From: BOKV01 sp041739465
GTDB taxonomy: Bacteria > Pseudomonadota > Alphaproteobacteria > Rhizobiales > Rhizobiaceae
Reading direction: 5' to 3'
NCBI GenBank assembly: GCA_041739465.1
Contig: JBGSNX010000073.1
Span: forward strand, 76,883-140,882
DNA: 64,000 bases
Below the pieces are notes generated by a model. The model ran no database searches, was not told where the DNA came from, and saw only the letters and a program-made list of their open reading frames with translations. Each line of letters opens with the position of its first letter. Position 1 is the first letter of the stretch. Both the position numbers and the translations under genes were made by a program. Shown here one piece after another: positions 45,579 through 54,055 of the stretch.

Positions 45579-46139
45579 TTAGGCTTTGACCAGAATTTGC
45601 GCGCCCTTGAGCAGTCTGGCCAGCAACCCACGCATCAATTTTGGATCAACTGCGATGCAGCCCTGGGTCGGGCCGCTGTCGGGACGGGTCAGATGCATGA
45701 AAATTGCGCTTCCGCGATTGCAGGCTCGGCGGGTGACGTTCCAGTCAAGCACAAGGCAGATGTCGTACAGGCGGTCGGATCGCAGCATCCGCTCGTGACT
45801 TGCTGAAAATGGCAGGCGCACCGGTCTGTTGTATGCCGGGTGCCCGGAAGCGTCACACCAGCCAAGGCTCCCGTCGGTCTTCTTCAAAAACTGGATTGCC
45901 GGGGAAAATCGCCACGCGGCAGGGCTGCGATACCCACCCAGAATCGCCATTGAACCGGCAGGCGTAGCCCCGTCACCTTCCCGTTTGAAGACGGAAATCC
46001 CGCTGCGGCCAAGGCTGCATGGAAAAACGCACCCACTGACGCGCAAGAAACCCCGGTGCGGTACGCGTCCGGGTGCCCGGCAAACGGTCATCTGAATTTT
46101 GGGTTTTCTGGACAGCGGTTTGAAGGGTATTGTCAGCAT
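45579..46139 (-). CDS. L,D-transpeptidase (YkuD) family protein
   Basis: A 186 aa protein with a YkuD-type catalytic region. The active-site block near 146-163 contains a His, then SGPTQGCIAVDPK with the nucleophilic Cys, as in peptidoglycan L,D-transpeptidases. EGDGATPAG near 54-62 is the matching N-terminal motif of this sub-group. No signal peptide is visible, so export and exact activity are uncertain. ATG at 46139 has GGAA upstream; 46091 is an alternative. Convergent with the PLPBP gene. Confidence 0.82.
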   Translation of the reverse strand: MLTIPFKPLSRKPKIQMTVCRAPGRVPHRGFLRVSGCVFPCSLGRSGISVFKREGDGATPAGSMAILGGYRSPAAWRFSPAIQFLKKTDGSLGWCDASGHPAYNRPVRLPFSASHERMLRSDRLYDICLVLDWNVTRRACNRGSAIFMHLTRPDSGPTQGCIAVDPKLMRGLLARLLKGAQILVKA

Positions 46140-46282
46140 TGACCCGTTCCGGTCACAAATTGCGCGGATTGTTCACTTTCGTGTTGCTGCGGTGTCGTCT
46201 CGCTTACATTTTTGCGAGGCGCAACCTATGCAGTGTGCTAGTTTCAGGAAAATGCCAGTCGTTACAAGGGGGAATGCCATCC

Positions 46283-46966
46283 ATGACATCAAGGCATATT
46301 TTGTTGGTTGACGATGATGACGGCTTGCGCGAAGCGCTGCATGAGCAATTGGCGATGCATGAGGAGTTCCAGATCAGCGTTGAATCAACCGCTGCAAAGG
46401 GAATACATGCCGCCCGCAACGAGCGCGTCGATCTGCTGATCATGGATGTCGGGTTGCCGGACATGGATGGCCGTGAAGCAGTCAAAGTGCTTCGAAAGTC
46501 GGGGTTCAAGGCACCAATTATCATGCTCACCGGACATGATACGGACTCTGATACCATTCTGGGCCTCGAAGCTGGCGCAAACGACTATGTGACCAAGCCT
46601 TTCCGCTTTGCAGTGCTGCTTGCCCGCATACGTGCGCAACTTCGCACCCACGAGCAAAGCGAAGATGCGGTATTCAGCGTCGGTTCCTACACGTTCCGGC
46701 CGGCACAAAAGCTCATGGTGGAACAAAACGGCTCAAAAGTGCGGCTGACCGAAAAGGAAACCGCCATTGTAAAATACCTGTACCGGGCCGAACAGAAGAT
46801 CATTGGCCGGGACGAGCTGCTGGAGCAGGTTTGGGGCTACAATTCGGGCGTGACGACGCACACCCTCGAAACCCACATCTATCGCCTGCGCCAAAAGATC
46901 GAGAAAGACCCTTCCAACTCGCGGATGCTGGTTACCGAAGGTGGCGGTTACAAGCTGGTTCCCTGA
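46283..46966 (+). CDS. cenR: OmpR-type response regulator, CenR-like
   Basis: A 227 aa two-component regulator. The receiver domain has acidic DDD at 10-12, phosphoacceptor D55 (IMDVGLPD), T84 and K106 (VTKPF), followed by a winged-helix domain (about 130-225, with THTLETHIYRLRQKIE). The sequence closely resembles CenR/OtpR, a cell-envelope regulator of Alphaproteobacteria; this ortholog call is from memory of the family. No sensor kinase lies nearby. ATG at 46283 has AAGGGGG 10 nt upstream, and a nearer ATG at 46274 lacks spacing. Confidence 0.85.
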   Translation: MTSRHILLVDDDDGLREALHEQLAMHEEFQISVESTAAKGIHAARNERVDLLIMDVGLPDMDGREAVKVLRKSGFKAPIIMLTGHDTDSDTILGLEAGANDYVTKPFRFAVLLARIRAQLRTHEQSEDAVFSVGSYTFRPAQKLMVEQNGSKVRLTEKETAIVKYLYRAEQKIIGRDELLEQVWGYNSGVTTHTLETHIYRLRQKIEKDPSNSRMLVTEGGGYKLVP

Positions 46967-47032
46967 AGCATCAACAGCGCATTGAGCGCGTCGCATTGAC
47001 GAATCTTCCTGTCAAAGGGATAGGTTTGGTTC

Positions 47033-47518
47033 ATGGCGCTGCAAAACGACGTCGATCTGCTGAAACGGGTGGATCTGCTTCGGGGTTTCCCCGACGAGCA
47101 GTTGCGCCTGCTCGCCTTCGGGGCGGAGCGCGAATTGGTCCGGGCAGGTCGCGAATTGTTTCGCACCGGTGATGAAAGCCAGGGTGGGTATGTTGTTTCA
47201 GGTGGCCAGATCGATCTGGTGATTTATCGCGGCAGCCGCGAGGTTGTTGTAGATACCTGCGCAGAAGCAACCCTGGTTGGCGAGCTTGGACTGGTGACGG
47301 CGGCAACCAGGGCCACCAGCGCGGTTGCACGCGTCAACAGCGAGGTGATGTTCGTGCCACGCGTGCTGTTCCACAGGATGCTTTCCAGCTATCCCGAGAG
47401 CGCGGCAATCGTGCATGAGCGTATTTCAGCCTCGGTGCATTCAATGCTTCGCCAGTTGGAAGAGCTGCATTCAGTGATTCAGGCAGCGCCGAAATTCGAT
47501 CTGCCCAAGCGCCGATAG
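47033..47518 (+). CDS. Cyclic-nucleotide-binding domain protein without DNA-binding domain
   Basis: A 161 aa protein consisting almost wholly of one Crp-like cyclic-nucleotide-binding beta-roll (about 10-125: LLRGFPDEQLRLLAF, SGGQIDLVIYRG, LVGELGLVTAA). The GELGLV-to-TSAVARV phosphate-binding cassette is recognisable but lacks the usual Arg-Ser/Thr ligand pair in classic form. A C-terminal helix follows, with no helix-turn-helix. The ligand is unknown. It lies 66 bp after the cenR-like gene on the same strand and may be its partner in expression. Confidence 0.82.
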   Translation: MALQNDVDLLKRVDLLRGFPDEQLRLLAFGAERELVRAGRELFRTGDESQGGYVVSGGQIDLVIYRGSREVVVDTCAEATLVGELGLVTAATRATSAVARVNSEVMFVPRVLFHRMLSSYPESAAIVHERISASVHSMLRQLEELHSVIQAAPKFDLPKRR

Positions 47519-47528
47519 CCAATATCCC

Positions 47529-48332
47529 TCAATCCATGTCGAGAACTGCCATCACCGGCACGTGGTCGGATGGCTGTACCCACCCGCGCGCTTCGCGCAG
47601 GATCCGGATTTCCTTCAGCGATTTCGCCAGTTGTGGGGCTGCCCAGATGTGGTCAAGCCGCCGCCCGCGGTCAGCCGTGTCCCAATCGCGGGCACGGTAG
47701 CTCCACCACGTGTAAACCTTGCGATCTGGCGCAATGTGCTGGCGAATGAGATCGCTCCAGCCACCTTGGTTGAAGGCGTGGGTCAGGCCCTGTGTTTCCA
47801 CCGGCGTGTGGCTCACCACTTTCAACAGCTGTTTGTGTGACCAGACGTCGTTTTCGAGCGGGGCGATGTTGAGATCGCCAACCAGCAAGGCAGGCACACC
47901 ATCGTGGACCGCCGAAACCGATGCCAGCTCGGCGACATAGCGCAGTTTGTGGTCAAATTTCGGGTTGATCGCCACATCCGGCTCATCCCCCCCGGCGGGA
48001 ACATAGAAATTGTGGATGCGCACTTTCTGCGAGCCGATCCTGAATAGTGCGGAGATATGGCGGCAATCGCCAACGCTGCAAAAGTCGTGGGAGTGCTGCT
48101 CTTCAAGCGGGCGGCGCGAGAGAATGGCAACGCCGTGATAGCCTTTCTGGCCATGCACCATCTGGTGCTCATAGCCCAGCTTGCGGAATGCCTTGCCGGG
48201 AAACTGGTCGTTCTGGCACTTGATTTCCTGCAGGCACAAAATGTCTGGCTGGTTTTCGATCAGGAAACGCTCCACCAAACCTTGGCGCAGGCGGACAGAA
48301 TTGATGTTCCAGGTGGCAAGCGAGAATGGCAT
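47529..48332 (-). CDS. xthA: Exodeoxyribonuclease III
   Basis: A base-excision-repair AP endonuclease and 3'-5' exonuclease. The 267 aa protein has NINSVR at the N-terminus, LQEIK with the metal-binding Glu, GDLNIAP and the C-terminal catalytic PSDHVPVMAVLD. It is convergent with the cyclic-nucleotide-binding gene. A hairpin of 8-bp arms lies just upstream (48356-48383). Confidence 0.96.
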   Translation of the reverse strand: MPFSLATWNINSVRLRQGLVERFLIENQPDILCLQEIKCQNDQFPGKAFRKLGYEHQMVHGQKGYHGVAILSRRPLEEQHSHDFCSVGDCRHISALFRIGSQKVRIHNFYVPAGGDEPDVAINPKFDHKLRYVAELASVSAVHDGVPALLVGDLNIAPLENDVWSHKQLLKVVSHTPVETQGLTHAFNQGGWSDLIRQHIAPDRKVYTWWSYRARDWDTADRGRRLDHIWAAPQLAKSLKEIRILREARGWVQPSDHVPVMAVLDMD

Positions 48333-48449
48333 TGGGGAAACTTCCGGCGGGAGCGACTGCCCGAAACTGGGCTACCGGGCAGTTGCGCGCAAGGGCGAAC
48401 AGCCAATGTCCCCGATCTTTGTTGCCGCTATCGCTGCTGCCGGCTGGGG

Positions 48450-49133
48450 TCAGCCGCGCTGCTTGCTTTCCTGAAGCCGACGCTGGATTTCACGCTCGTC
48501 GAAAGAGAACATCTTGGCAGGTATTTCGACGTTTTTCTGGACGTTGAACACCATCACGGATGTTTCCTTGCCCTGCGAATCCTTGATCGTCCACTGCCGC
48601 AAATCAAAGCTTGCCGGATCGAACATCAAGGTGATGACGGCATCGCCGAACACCTTGTTGTCGCCCATCACAATGGTCGTCAGATCAGCTTCCGAAATTA
48701 CGTCGCGGATCGACTTGTCCTTGGCAGACACCTTGTCGCTCAGAAGCATTTTCAGCGGGGTCTTGTCGAGCGGATAAAAATCCCAGGTTTTCAGCTTGCT
48801 GTTGTGAACAGCGACCGTCTTGCCGTTCGAGATCACTTCAACCGAAGCTGGCTTTTCATAGTTGAAACGGATCTTGCCCGGGCGTTCGAGAAAGAATTTT
48901 CCACCCGTCTGTTCGCCATTGGGGCCGAACTGGACAAATTCACCAGACATGGTCGGCACCGACGAAAAATGCGTGCTGAGCTGTTCGACCATCTGCTCCT
49001 TGGAAAGCGGCGCAACTGCCTCAGTGGTCTGCGAGGCTGCCGGATTTGCGCTCATCAGCACGAAGCAGGAAAGGGCCGCCAGGGCCAGCTTTCCAGTTCT
49101 TGTGTTCAGGCGCAGGTCGCTAGTCTTCATCAT
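48450..49133 (-). CDS. lolA: LolA-like outer-membrane lipoprotein carrier
   Basis: A periplasmic LolA-fold protein that would carry lipoproteins from LolCDE to the outer membrane. The 227 aa precursor from ATG 49133 has a signal peptide (TGKLALAALSCFVLMSANPAASQ) and the family features MSGEFVQFGPNGEQTGGKFFLERPGKIRFNYE-type half-barrel, with FDPASFDLRQWTIKDSQG later. It lies 90 bp downstream of ftsK, a common order in rhizobia. Confidence 0.88.
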   Translation of the reverse strand: MMKTSDLRLNTRTGKLALAALSCFVLMSANPAASQTTEAVAPLSKEQMVEQLSTHFSSVPTMSGEFVQFGPNGEQTGGKFFLERPGKIRFNYEKPASVEVISNGKTVAVHNSKLKTWDFYPLDKTPLKMLLSDKVSAKDKSIRDVISEADLTTIVMGDNKVFGDAVITLMFDPASFDLRQWTIKDSQGKETSVMVFNVQKNVEIPAKMFSFDEREIQRRLQESKQRG

Positions 49134-49223
49134 TGTCTGGTTCCCGCAGTCGGGTTTCCAAAAGAAAACCCTCGCAAATGTGCATTTACCCATCCGAGTG
49201 GCCGAAAGATGGCCGTGGCCTGC

Positions 49224-51893
49224 TCAGATGGTCTCGTTTTCGCCAGGTACAAGGATTTCACGTTTCCCGGCATGGTTGGCTGAGCCGATCAGCCCTTCCT
49301 TTTCCATCCGTTCGATCAGGGAGGCTGCACGGTTGTAACCGATTCCCAGGCGCCGCTGAATGTAGCTGGTGGAAACCTTGCGGTCGTTGAGCACCACGGC
49401 AACTGCCTGATCGTAGAGATCGTTTGATTCGGAAAGCTCAAGCGTGCCAGCCGGTCCGGCAGAATAGCCTTCGCCAACTTCCTCTTCCTCAGCAGTAACT
49501 GATTCCAGATATTGCGGCACGCCCTGCGTCTTCAAATGTGCGACAACAGATTCAACTTCATCATCTGCCACGAATGGTCCGTGCACGCGCTGGATGCGGC
49601 CGCCACCGGCCATGTAAAGCATATCGCCCATGCCCAACAGTTGTTCGGCACCTTGTTCACCCAGAATGGTCCGGCTGTCGATCTTGGAAGTGACCTGGAA
49701 CGATATGCGGGTGGGGAAGTTCGCTTTGATCGTGCCGGTGATCACGTCAACAGACGGGCGCTGCGTAGCCATGACAACGTGGATGCCTGCGGCGCGTGCC
49801 ATCTGCGCAAGTCGCTGAACCGCGCCTTCGATGTCCTTGCCGGCGACCATCATCAAATCGGCCATCTCGTCGATGATGACGACAATGAACGGCATCGGCG
49901 AAAGGTCGAGCTCTTCAGTCTGGTAGACCGCCTCGCCCGTGTGCCTGTCATAGCCGGTCTGGACGGTGCGGGTGAGCTGCTCATTCTTCTTCTTTGCCTG
50001 TTCAAGGCGGGTATTGTAGCCGTCGATGTTGCGAACGCCGAACTTTGACATCTTCTTGTAGCGCTCTTCCATCTCGCGGACGGTCCATTTCAGCGCAACA
50101 ACCGCCTTTTTCGGGTCGGTTACGACCGGTGTTAGCAAATGCGGGATTCCGTCATAAATCGACAGTTCCAGCATTTTCGGGTCGATCATGATCAGTTTCA
50201 CCTGATCGGGCGACAGCCGGTAAAGAATCGACAGGATCATGGTGTTGATTGCCACGGATTTGCCCGAACCGGTGGTTCCGGCAACCAGCAGATGCGGCAT
50301 CTTGGCCAGATCGGCTATGACGGGCTCGCCGCCGATGGTCTTGCCCAAGATGAGCGGCAACCGGCCTTTGGATGTTTCGTAATCCTTGCTTGCGAGCAGC
50401 TCCCGCAGATAAACGGTTTCCCGCTTCTGGTTGGGAAGTTCGATACCAATGGCATTGCGCCCGGGCACAACCGCGACACGGCAGGCAATGGCGCTCATCG
50501 AGCGGGCAATGTCGTCGGCAAGGCCGATGACCCGTGAGGACTTGATGCCGGGCGCAGGCTCCAGTTCATACATCGTCACCACTGGACCCGGGCGGACATT
50601 GATGATTTCGCCGCGCACCCCAAAATCTTCCAGCACGCCTTCCAGCAAGCGGGCGTTCTGTTCCAGCGCCTCGGTGGAAAGCGAGGCGTCCCTTGCAACA
50701 TTCTTTGCTTCGGAAAGAAGGTGCAGCGAGGGAAGCTCGAACTGGTCGACATCGATAAGGCTGCCCTGCGCTTCACGCACAACCCGGTTTCCAGGTTGCA
50801 GTTTCTGCTTCATCGGCTGGACAAGCGCTGCCTTGCCAGCGATTGACGCACTTTCGCGGACCGGCTGGGATTGTGGCTTCCAGTCGTCGTCCTCATCGTC
50901 CTGTGAGTATTCATCGAAAACCTGTTCGCCATAGGCCGGTGCCATGTCCGGGGCCCTGAGATAGTCCTCGTCCTCGTCAAACTGCGGATCGACTTCCTGG
51001 GCATGCGATGGCTTGCCGGCCGCAAAGCCGGGTTCACGCCTGCCTTTGGGGTCAAAAGCCTCCAGCCCGTCATCGGGCGGGGTTACCAGCGAACTCCATA
51101 CCTTTCGGGCCGAAGCTGCCAGTGATCTTGCAGTGTTGGTCCGTTCGCCTGAGCGGGCAGCAGTGGCCGGCCGTGCGTTGCCCCGCCGGGGGCGCAAGCG
51201 GGCGCGAAGCTGGTAGTACCAGTGTGCCATAGCCCCAAGCGCCAATCCTGCGTCGTCGTCATCGTCCTCGATGATTTCGCCGGTTTCGGGATCGTAGATG
51301 AGTTCTGCGCCGGACGAGCGGCGTACAATGAGGCCCGCTGAATAAAGCGTCATGAAAAACGCGGGAACTGCAAAAAGCAGAAAAAATGGCGCAGCCAGGA
51401 AACCGGATGGATACTGGCCGATGATCACGGCAGGGATTTTCAACACGAGATCGCCTGCCACGCCGCCGATCCCGGTTGGCAAGGGCCAGCTTGCAGGGCG
51501 TCCGAAGCAGCCAAGTGCCGCAGCCGCCAGCACCGTTGCCGGCAACCAGGCAATCATGCGCGACTTCAGCCGGTAGATGGGCTTTTGAATGATCTTCAGC
51601 CAAGCCCAGCTTGCTGGAACAACCAGAAATACCACGCTTGCAAGGCCGGTAAACTGCATCAGCAGGTCGGCAATTGTGCTGCCCGCAAAACCACCGGCAT
51701 TTTCGGGAATACGGGCATTGGCATTGGAAAGGCTGGGGTCAACAACCGACCAGGTCGCAAGGGCTGCGAAACAGAAGGCGACAGCAGCTGCAAGGGAAAG
51801 GCCGGCAAGCACGCCGATCTGCCCTGCCAGCCAATTGCTGCCCGAGGAAGGCGCACGGTGAGTTCTTGCGTGATTGGTATTGGAAAGCTGCAT
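49224..51893 (-). CDS. ftsK: DNA translocase FtsK
   Basis: FtsK couples cell division to resolution of chromosome dimers at the septum. The 889 aa protein has four N-terminal membrane helices, an acidic linker (EDDDDDAG, FDEDEDY and similar runs), the motor domain with Walker A GTTGSGKSV near 540 and Walker B VIIDEMAD, and the winged-helix gamma domain at the end that reads KOPS. ATG at 51893 follows GGGG at 6-nt spacing. A perfect CtrA-type box sits 68-83 bp upstream. Confidence 0.97.
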   Translation of the reverse strand: MQLSNTNHARTHRAPSSGSNWLAGQIGVLAGLSLAAAVAFCFAALATWSVVDPSLSNANARIPENAGGFAGSTIADLLMQFTGLASVVFLVVPASWAWLKIIQKPIYRLKSRMIAWLPATVLAAAALGCFGRPASWPLPTGIGGVAGDLVLKIPAVIIGQYPSGFLAAPFFLLFAVPAFFMTLYSAGLIVRRSSGAELIYDPETGEIIEDDDDDAGLALGAMAHWYYQLRARLRPRRGNARPATAARSGERTNTARSLAASARKVWSSLVTPPDDGLEAFDPKGRREPGFAAGKPSHAQEVDPQFDEDEDYLRAPDMAPAYGEQVFDEYSQDDEDDDWKPQSQPVRESASIAGKAALVQPMKQKLQPGNRVVREAQGSLIDVDQFELPSLHLLSEAKNVARDASLSTEALEQNARLLEGVLEDFGVRGEIINVRPGPVVTMYELEPAPGIKSSRVIGLADDIARSMSAIACRVAVVPGRNAIGIELPNQKRETVYLRELLASKDYETSKGRLPLILGKTIGGEPVIADLAKMPHLLVAGTTGSGKSVAINTMILSILYRLSPDQVKLIMIDPKMLELSIYDGIPHLLTPVVTDPKKAVVALKWTVREMEERYKKMSKFGVRNIDGYNTRLEQAKKKNEQLTRTVQTGYDRHTGEAVYQTEELDLSPMPFIVVIIDEMADLMMVAGKDIEGAVQRLAQMARAAGIHVVMATQRPSVDVITGTIKANFPTRISFQVTSKIDSRTILGEQGAEQLLGMGDMLYMAGGGRIQRVHGPFVADDEVESVVAHLKTQGVPQYLESVTAEEEEVGEGYSAGPAGTLELSESNDLYDQAVAVVLNDRKVSTSYIQRRLGIGYNRAASLIERMEKEGLIGSANHAGKREILVPGENETI

Positions 51894-51958
51894 TGCGGAC
51901 CCCGTGGTTTCGCAAACGCTGCGAAAGGCACAAACTGCGATCAAACCTAAAGGGGGAA

Positions 51959-51977
51959 GGTTAAGGCGCTGTTAACC
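51959..51977. promoter_or_regulatory. CtrA-type box and inverted repeat before ftsK
   Basis: TTAA-N7-TTAAC (51961-51976) exactly matches the full CtrA consensus. It is also the core of the palindrome GGTTAA-N7-TTAACC (51959-51977). It lies about 70 bp upstream of the ftsK start, in the expected promoter position. Confidence 0.65.
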
Positions 51978-52003
51978 AAGGGGAATGCCGCGACCCGATT
52001 GAC

Positions 52004-52029
52004 AAAAAAGGGCCCGGTGATCCGGGCCC
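52004..52029 (-). terminator. Intrinsic terminator of amtB
   Basis: The 8-bp stem GGGCCCGG / CCGGGCCC (52010-52017, 52022-52029) with a 4-nt loop is followed on the minus strand by TTTTTT (52004-52009). It lies 68 bp past the amtB stop and separates the glnK-amtB operon from ftsK. Confidence 0.9.
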
Positions 52030-52096
52030 CAGTTGTTGGAGCGCGAACGCTCCGACGGGTAGGTGCGGCGACAGCAAGTGCCGCCGGGTTATGCGA

Positions 52097-53437
52097 TCAA
52101 TTGTGGTATGCGGCTTCGCCGTGCGAGACGAGGTCGAGGCCGGTTGCTTCTGCTTCCTTGGAAACACGCAACCCGAAGATTGCCTTGACGATCAGGAAGG
52201 CAACAATCGAGACAACCGCACACCATACGATGGTGATCACGACTGCCTGGATCTGGATCATCATCTGGGCCATGATCGAGTAATCGTCGCCTTTGACGCC
52301 GCCCAGCGAAGCTGCGGAGAACACTGCTGTTCCAAGCGCGCCGATGATGCCGCCAACGCCGTGGATGCCGAAGACGTCGAGTGAGTCGTCATACTTCAGG
52401 CTGTTCTTGACGACCGAGACGAAGAAGTAGCAGACCACGGAAGCGATGGCGCCCAGCACGATCGCACCGATCGGGCCAATTGTGCCAGCCGCTGGTGTAA
52501 CGGCAACCAGACCGGCCACGAGACCGGAAGCTGCACCCAGCATTGACGCCTTGCCGCGCAATACCGATTCCAACAAAGCCCATGCGATGATTGCACCCGC
52601 TGTAGCGGTGAAGGTGTTGATCATGGCAAGTGCCGCGCCGGCATTGGCTTCAAGGTTTGAACCAGCATTGAAGCCGAACCAGCCGACCCACAGCATTGAT
52701 GCACCGACCATGGTGAAGGTCATGGAGTGTGGTGCCATGATGTCGCGACCATAGCCTTCACGCTTGCCGACCATGTAGGACGCCACGAGGGCTGCGATGC
52801 CTGCGTTGATGTGAACAACCGTGCCGCCGGCAAAGTCGATAGCGCCAAGACCAAACAGGTATCCGTTGGCATCCCAGACCATGTGGGCAATCGGGAAGTA
52901 GGCAAAAGTGACCCACAGAACCACGAATGCAATGACCGCCGAGAACTTGATGCGTTCAACGAAAGCACCAACGATCAGCGCCGGCGTGATGCAGGCGAAG
53001 GTCATCTGGAAAGCAATGAACACATACTCGGGAATGACCACCCCGACAGTAAATGTTGCAGCTTCAGATGCCGGTGTAACGCCAGCCAGGAACAGCTTGG
53101 CCGTGCCGCCCCACCATGGGCTTGTGCTTCCGCCGAAGGAGAACGAGTAGCCGTAGACAACCCAGATCACCATCACCACAGCGGTGATCATCGTGACCTG
53201 CATCAGGACGGAGAGCATGTTCTTGGCCCGGACAAGGCCGCCGTAAAAGAGAGCCAGACCCGGAAGGATCATGAAAAGTACGAGTACAGTGGCAATCATC
53301 ATGAAGCCGGTGTCGCCCTTGTCCATCGTTGTGGCTGGTGCGGCCGCCGGAACGGTATCTTGCGCAAATGCGATGGCTGCTGAGGCGAGCGACATTGCGC
53401 CGCCGGCAACCAGGGTTTTGTTGATTCGAGTTAGCAT
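52097..53437 (-). CDS. amtB: Ammonium transporter AmtB
   Basis: AmtB is the trimeric inner-membrane ammonium channel. The 446 aa precursor has an N-terminal signal sequence (AGGAMSLASAAIAFAQ) and eleven membrane helices, with the pore twin-His regions VVHINAG and FGIHGVGGI and the signature FGFNAGSNL. ATG at 53437 follows AGGGA; the frame runs further into glnK. It is 28 bp after glnK and would be blocked by it under nitrogen sufficiency. Confidence 0.97.
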   Translation of the reverse strand: MLTRINKTLVAGGAMSLASAAIAFAQDTVPAAAPATTMDKGDTGFMMIATVLVLFMILPGLALFYGGLVRAKNMLSVLMQVTMITAVVMVIWVVYGYSFSFGGSTSPWWGGTAKLFLAGVTPASEAATFTVGVVIPEYVFIAFQMTFACITPALIVGAFVERIKFSAVIAFVVLWVTFAYFPIAHMVWDANGYLFGLGAIDFAGGTVVHINAGIAALVASYMVGKREGYGRDIMAPHSMTFTMVGASMLWVGWFGFNAGSNLEANAGAALAMINTFTATAGAIIAWALLESVLRGKASMLGAASGLVAGLVAVTPAAGTIGPIGAIVLGAIASVVCYFFVSVVKNSLKYDDSLDVFGIHGVGGIIGALGTAVFSAASLGGVKGDDYSIMAQMMIQIQAVVITIVWCAVVSIVAFLIVKAIFGLRVSKEAEATGLDLVSHGEAAYHN

Positions 53438-53465
53438 GTTGGAATTCCCTGTTTTTCCAGAGCGC

Positions 53466-53804
53466 TCAGAGGGCGTCCGCATTGGTTTCACCGGTGCGGC
53501 TGCGCACCACGTGCTCGATTGAAAACACGAATATCTTGCCATCGCCGATCTGGCCGGTCTTGGCAGCGGCGGCGATTGCCTCGACGGCCTTGTCAGCCAT
53601 CGCCGAGGACACCGCGACTTCGATTTTCAACTTCGGCAGGAAGGCAACGGCGTATTCTGCACCACGGTAAATTTCCGTGTGGCCCTTCTGGCGCCCGTAG
53701 CCTTTGACTTCAGTTACAGTGAGCCCTTCGATGCCCAGAGAGGTCAGCGCTTCGCGCACCTCGTCGAGTTTGAAAGGCTTGATGACAGCCATGACGATTT
53801 TCAT
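53466..53804 (-). CDS. glnK: PII nitrogen regulatory protein GlnK
   Basis: GlnK senses 2-oxoglutarate, ATP/ADP and (by uridylylation) glutamine, and gates AmtB. The 112 aa protein has the T-loop with uridylylation site Y51 (RGAEYAVAFLPK) and the C-terminal signature GKIFV. It is first in the glnK-amtB operon, the arrangement that marks GlnK rather than GlnB. A sigma-54-like promoter lies upstream. Confidence 0.97.
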   Translation of the reverse strand: MKIVMAVIKPFKLDEVREALTSLGIEGLTVTEVKGYGRQKGHTEIYRGAEYAVAFLPKLKIEVAVSSAMADKAVEAIAAAAKTGQIGDGKIFVFSIEHVVRSRTGETNADAL

Positions 53805-53895
53805 TCAATCACCCGTTTGCTTGGGAAACGACATCATCGTTTCCGGTCAATAACCATTGAAAGGGTTTGTTAACCCCGCGGTCGGGCTTTCAGCA

Positions 53896-53912
53896 TTCAA
53901 ACCGCGTGCCAG
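53896..53912 (-). promoter_or_regulatory. Sigma-54 (RpoN)-like promoter of glnK-amtB
   Basis: On the minus strand CTGGCACG-N4-TTGAA differs from the rhizobial RpoN consensus (CTGGCAC, then TTGCA) only at the -12 C. It is correctly placed, with transcription predicted to begin near 53884, about 80 nt before glnK. Nitrogen control through NtrC would be expected, but no clear NtrC box was seen. Confidence 0.5.
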
Positions 53913-54055
53913 TTTTCGCACTAGCGGTAAGCATCTGTTTTTATGGGATTATTATCCAGGACCTGAAAAAGGGCCTGCTGCACACATGCTTAAATGATCA
54001 ATTATTAGGCATTATCCGTATTTTGCCTATTATTTCTGCAGTCGCAATGGTGCGA

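Noticed and set aside
48356..48383. Inverted repeat ACTGCCCG / CGGGCAGT between the lolA-like gene and xthA
   Set aside because: It has no T tract on the transcribed strand and a 12-nt loop, so I do not call it a terminator; a role as a processing hairpin remains possible.
53989..54007. TTAA followed by ATTA as a CtrA box between glnK and tesB
   Set aside because: The second half-site is not TTAA, so it fails the consensus.
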